Below are positions 20,496 through 22,385 of a DNA stretch of 22,385 nucleotides, in pieces. The notes beneath the pieces were generated by a model. That model saw only the letters and a program-made list of their open reading frames with translations. It was not told where the DNA came from and searched no databases. Each line of letters begins with the position of its first letter. The first letter of the stretch is position 1. Origin of the DNA: Acidimicrobiia bacterium. Lineage in GTDB: Bacteria; Actinomycetota; Acidimicrobiia; Spongiisociales; ZC4RG35. The DNA is taken from positions 1 through 22,385 of the forward strand of contig JAOUGY010000013.1 of assembly GCA_029865445.1 (NCBI GenBank). The letters are read 5' to 3'. Both the position numbers and the translations under genes were made by a program.

Positions 20496-21557
20496 ATGGG
20501 CAGCGTGATCACGGGGTCCGGAATCGCCGTGCCGCCTCATCTCGTCACCAACCACGATCTCGCCCGGATCATGGACACCTCCGACGATTGGATCCGGTCG
20601 CGAACCGGCGTGGCCCAGAGACGTTTCGTGGAACCGGGGGTCGGGAGTTCGGATTTGGCGATCCAGGCGGGCCTCGCCGCCCTCGCCGACGCCGGTCTCG
20701 ATCCCGGGGAGCTCGATCTCGTGGTCACCGCCACCATGACTCCCGACGTGCAAGCCCCCGGCATCGTGGGGAAGGTTCAGCACGGCCTCGGGGCGGGAGC
20801 GGTCGCCGGCTTCGACCTCCGCCAGCAGTGCAGCGGATTCCTGTATGGATTGGACCTGGCCGACGCATGGCTCACCTCCGGTCGAGGCAAGAGGGCGATC
20901 GTCATCGGCGCGGAAGTCCATGCCGGATACCTGCCGTGGGGCGAGACGTGGCCGATCGTCTTGGGAGCACCCGGGGAGAAGGCCGATCCGGAGGCCTACG
21001 CCCGCAACACGGCGCATCGGGCCTGGTCGGTGTTGTTCGGCGATGGCGCCGGAGCGATGGTGCTCGAAGCCTCGGACGCGCCGGGCGGCGTCCTCGGATC
21101 GCGCCTCAGGACTGCAGGCGAGCTCTCCGACTTGATCCGTGTTCCAGGAGTCGGTTTTTCACGGCGGCCCTACATCGACGCCGAACAGCTCGATGACGAC
21201 GACCACCTTCCGGTCATGGACGGCGGCGGTCTCTACAAGAACGCGGTCAGGCTCATGCCGGAAGTGGTGCTCGAGGTGCTCGAGCAGTGCGACTTGACGG
21301 CCTCCGACGTCGACCTCGTCGTCGCCCACCAGGCCAACGAACGCATCCTGGCCGGTGTGCGTAAACAGCTCGGCACGGATGCCGCCACCGTCCCCTCCAA
21401 CATCGCCGAGTGGGGAAACACGACGGCGGGGACGCTGCCGATCCTCTTCCACGAGCTGCGTCAGGAAGGGCGTGTGGAGCCCGGCATGCTGGTCTGCTTC
21501 GTGGCGTTTGGTGCGGGTGCCCATTGGGGTGCCGTGCTGTATCGGGTACCCGACTGA
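20496..21557 (+). CDS. FabH-like 3-ketoacyl-ACP synthase III family protein
   Basis: 353 residues. The thiolase-fold catalytic triad is complete: Cys112 in LRQQCSGFLYGL, His278 in VAHQANERI and Asn308 in EWGNTTAGTLP. DDWIRSRTGVAQRRF (30-44) is the usual KAS III start and FGDGAGAMVLE (181-191) is conserved. The protein is longer than housekeeping FabH (about 317 residues), chiefly through an insertion around 145-172 (LPWGETWPIVLGAPGEKADP) next to the substrate tunnel, and the usual C-terminal GGGxTWGA is GAGAHWGA. A housekeeping role in fatty-acid initiation is possible, but a specialised acyl condensation is at least as likely. ATG 20496 has AAGGAG 10 nt upstream. No acpP, fabD or fabF is adjacent; a TetR gene follows. 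Confidence 0.9.
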   Translation: MGSVITGSGIAVPPHLVTNHDLARIMDTSDDWIRSRTGVAQRRFVEPGVGSSDLAIQAGLAALADAGLDPGELDLVVTATMTPDVQAPGIVGKVQHGLGAGAVAGFDLRQQCSGFLYGLDLADAWLTSGRGKRAIVIGAEVHAGYLPWGETWPIVLGAPGEKADPEAYARNTAHRAWSVLFGDGAGAMVLEASDAPGGVLGSRLRTAGELSDLIRVPGVGFSRRPYIDAEQLDDDDHLPVMDGGGLYKNAVRLMPEVVLEVLEQCDLTASDVDLVVAHQANERILAGVRKQLGTDAATVPSNIAEWGNTTAGTLPILFHELRQEGRVEPGMLVCFVAFGAGAHWGAVLYRVPD

Positions 21558-21578
21558 TCGTCGAAATCCTGAGAGCGG

Positions 21579-21584
21579 TACCCT
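21579..21584 (+). promoter_or_regulatory. -10 box (TACCCT) for leaderless TetR gene
   Basis: TACCCT ends 6 nt before GTG 21591. Same hexamer as at 6717-6722. Confidence 0.55.
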
Positions 21585-21590
21585 CGTTCC

Positions 21591-22196
21591 GTGCCCAGAA
21601 TCCGCGCCGACAACATCGAGGCCCACAAGGCGCTCACCCGCCGCGAGATCCTCGACGCCGCCCACGATCTCATCGCCGAGGTCGGGTCGGCCGACATCGC
21701 CCTGGGCGACGTTGCGGCCGAGGTCGGTATCGGGCGCACAACCCTGTACGAGTATTTCCGGGACAAGGACGACCTGATCGCCGCCATGGTCGAGGAGCGG
21801 CTCCCGGAGGTCGTCCAAGACCTCATCAACCAGTCGGCCGCCGGCGACGTGAAAGAGCGGATCCGGGACCTCGCCGTCTCCACGGTCCAGTTCATCGTCG
21901 ACGATCGGGTGCTCGGTCTCATCCTCCACCGCGAGCTGCCACGCCTGACCCAGGATGCCCAGGACCGCATCCGCGCCAGCCACCAGGACCTGGCGATGCA
22001 CATGACCGGTTTGTACATGCAGGGGGTGCGGGAAGGGCGGTTCCGAGCGTTCGCCCCCGACATCGCCGGCCGGTTCATGAACGACGTGATCTTGTCCGCC
22101 GCCAAGATCCTCATCGTCGCCCCCGACCCGAACGCCCGGCTGGAAGAAGTCACCTCGTCGATGGTGGAGTTCCTCTTCGGAGGTTTCGAGGTCTGA
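21591..22196 (+). CDS. TetR/AcrR-family transcriptional regulator
   Basis: 201 residues, standard for TetR repressors. The N-terminal HTH is LTRREILDAAHDLIAEVGSA (15-34) followed by ALGDVAAEVGIGRTTLYEYFRDKDDLIAAM (37-66), which matches the TetR_N profile, including the recognition helix GIGRTTLYEYF. The ligand-binding C-terminal domain (about 70-201) is divergent, so the effector is unknown. It lies 33 nt downstream of the ketoacyl synthase and may control it, although it has its own -10 box and no Shine-Dalgarno sequence. GTG 21591 is the only start that fits both the box and the family N-terminus. Confidence 0.93.
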   Translation: MPRIRADNIEAHKALTRREILDAAHDLIAEVGSADIALGDVAAEVGIGRTTLYEYFRDKDDLIAAMVEERLPEVVQDLINQSAAGDVKERIRDLAVSTVQFIVDDRVLGLILHRELPRLTQDAQDRIRASHQDLAMHMTGLYMQGVREGRFRAFAPDIAGRFMNDVILSAAKILIVAPDPNARLEEVTSSMVEFLFGGFEV

Positions 22197-22385
22197 GCCC
22201 TCGCTTCGCTCGGGCAGTCACCAGTCACCAGTCCCCAGAGTCCAGAAACCTGACCCTCGCCTCCTCGCTTCGCTCGGGCGGTCACCAGTCACCAGTCACC
22301 AGACTCCAGAAACCCGCCTCCTCGCCTCCTCGCCCCCTCGCTTCAGTCACCAGTCACCAGTCACCAGTCACCAGACTCCAGAAAC
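22197..22385 (+). repeat. Compound repeat of about 65-73 nt built from AGnnnCC heptamers, three copies, continuing past the window
   Basis: Each copy has a leader CCTCGCTTCGCTCGGGC (22199-22215, 22263-22279; shortened at 22336-22344) and then in-phase 7-nt units: two to four AGTCACC, one AGACTCC (AGAGTCC in copy 1) and one AGAAACC. Heptamer tracts: 22216-22250, 22280-22314 and 22345-22385. The third copy has one more AGTCACC unit and is cut by the window end. No coding frame is supported here. Confidence 0.92.

Noticed and set aside
22197..22385. The repeats at the window end as a possible CRISPR array.
   Set aside because: The units are 7-nt words with no unique spacers; the longer blocks are repeats throughout and no cas genes are near.

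Overview
The window is high-GC, gene-dense bacterial DNA. The clearest lineage markers are a four-cysteine WhiB regulator (13379-13666), a DUF3159-type membrane protein (19780-20454), and a start-site layout typical of actinobacteria, with many leaderless genes. I infer an Actinomycetota chromosome, probably an uncultured environmental lineage of the Acidimicrobiia type. The class-level guess is weak. No mobile element, rRNA, tRNA or CRISPR array was seen.

Layout. 1-876: C-terminal part of a flippase-like membrane protein. 848-2502: two GNAT acetyltransferases and a PaaI-type thioesterase. 2526-3632: an LCP cell-wall ligase. 3633-4186: a gene-free stretch of mosaic direct and inverted repeats. 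4187-5608 (-): purB. 5723-6702: a lipoprotein/secreted-protein pair. 6730-8325: a YcaQ/AlkX-like DNA glycosylase homologue and a YciI/DGPF protein. 8327-13666 (-): a long minus-strand run ordered whiB, four-helix membrane protein, EamA transporter, CorA, purA, purD. 13724-14554: a cobalamin-binding regulator of CarH/LitR type, divergent from whiB and convergent with a class I photolyase (14556-15896, -). Upstream of the photolyase lie a PlsC-type acyltransferase and a small membrane protein (15889-17241, -). 17331-19773: a tight DUF427 / alpha-beta hydrolase / S51-peptidase-like cluster. 19780-20454 (-): DUF3159. 20496-22196: a FabH-like ketoacyl synthase and a TetR regulator. 22197-22385: heptanucleotide repeats running off the window.

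How the genes work together. purA and purD overlap as GTGA and belong to AMP and IMP synthesis; purB acts in both branches but lies apart. The B12 regulator keeps the Wx9EH signature of light-sensing CarH proteins and sits tail-to-tail with photolyase, so a light/DNA-repair module is likely. whiB is translationally coupled (TGATG) to an unknown membrane protein. The S51-like protein carries a C-terminal tail resembling the helical end of cysteinyl-tRNA synthetase.

Main cross-cutting observations. At least ten genes have a -10-like hexamer ending 6-8 nt before the start codon, eight of them matching TANNNT, which indicates leaderless transcription. One of these boxes (12748-12753) appears to drive a five-codon mini-ORF whose stop overlaps the EamA start. 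Both tandem repeat arrays in the window are built from 7-nt units.
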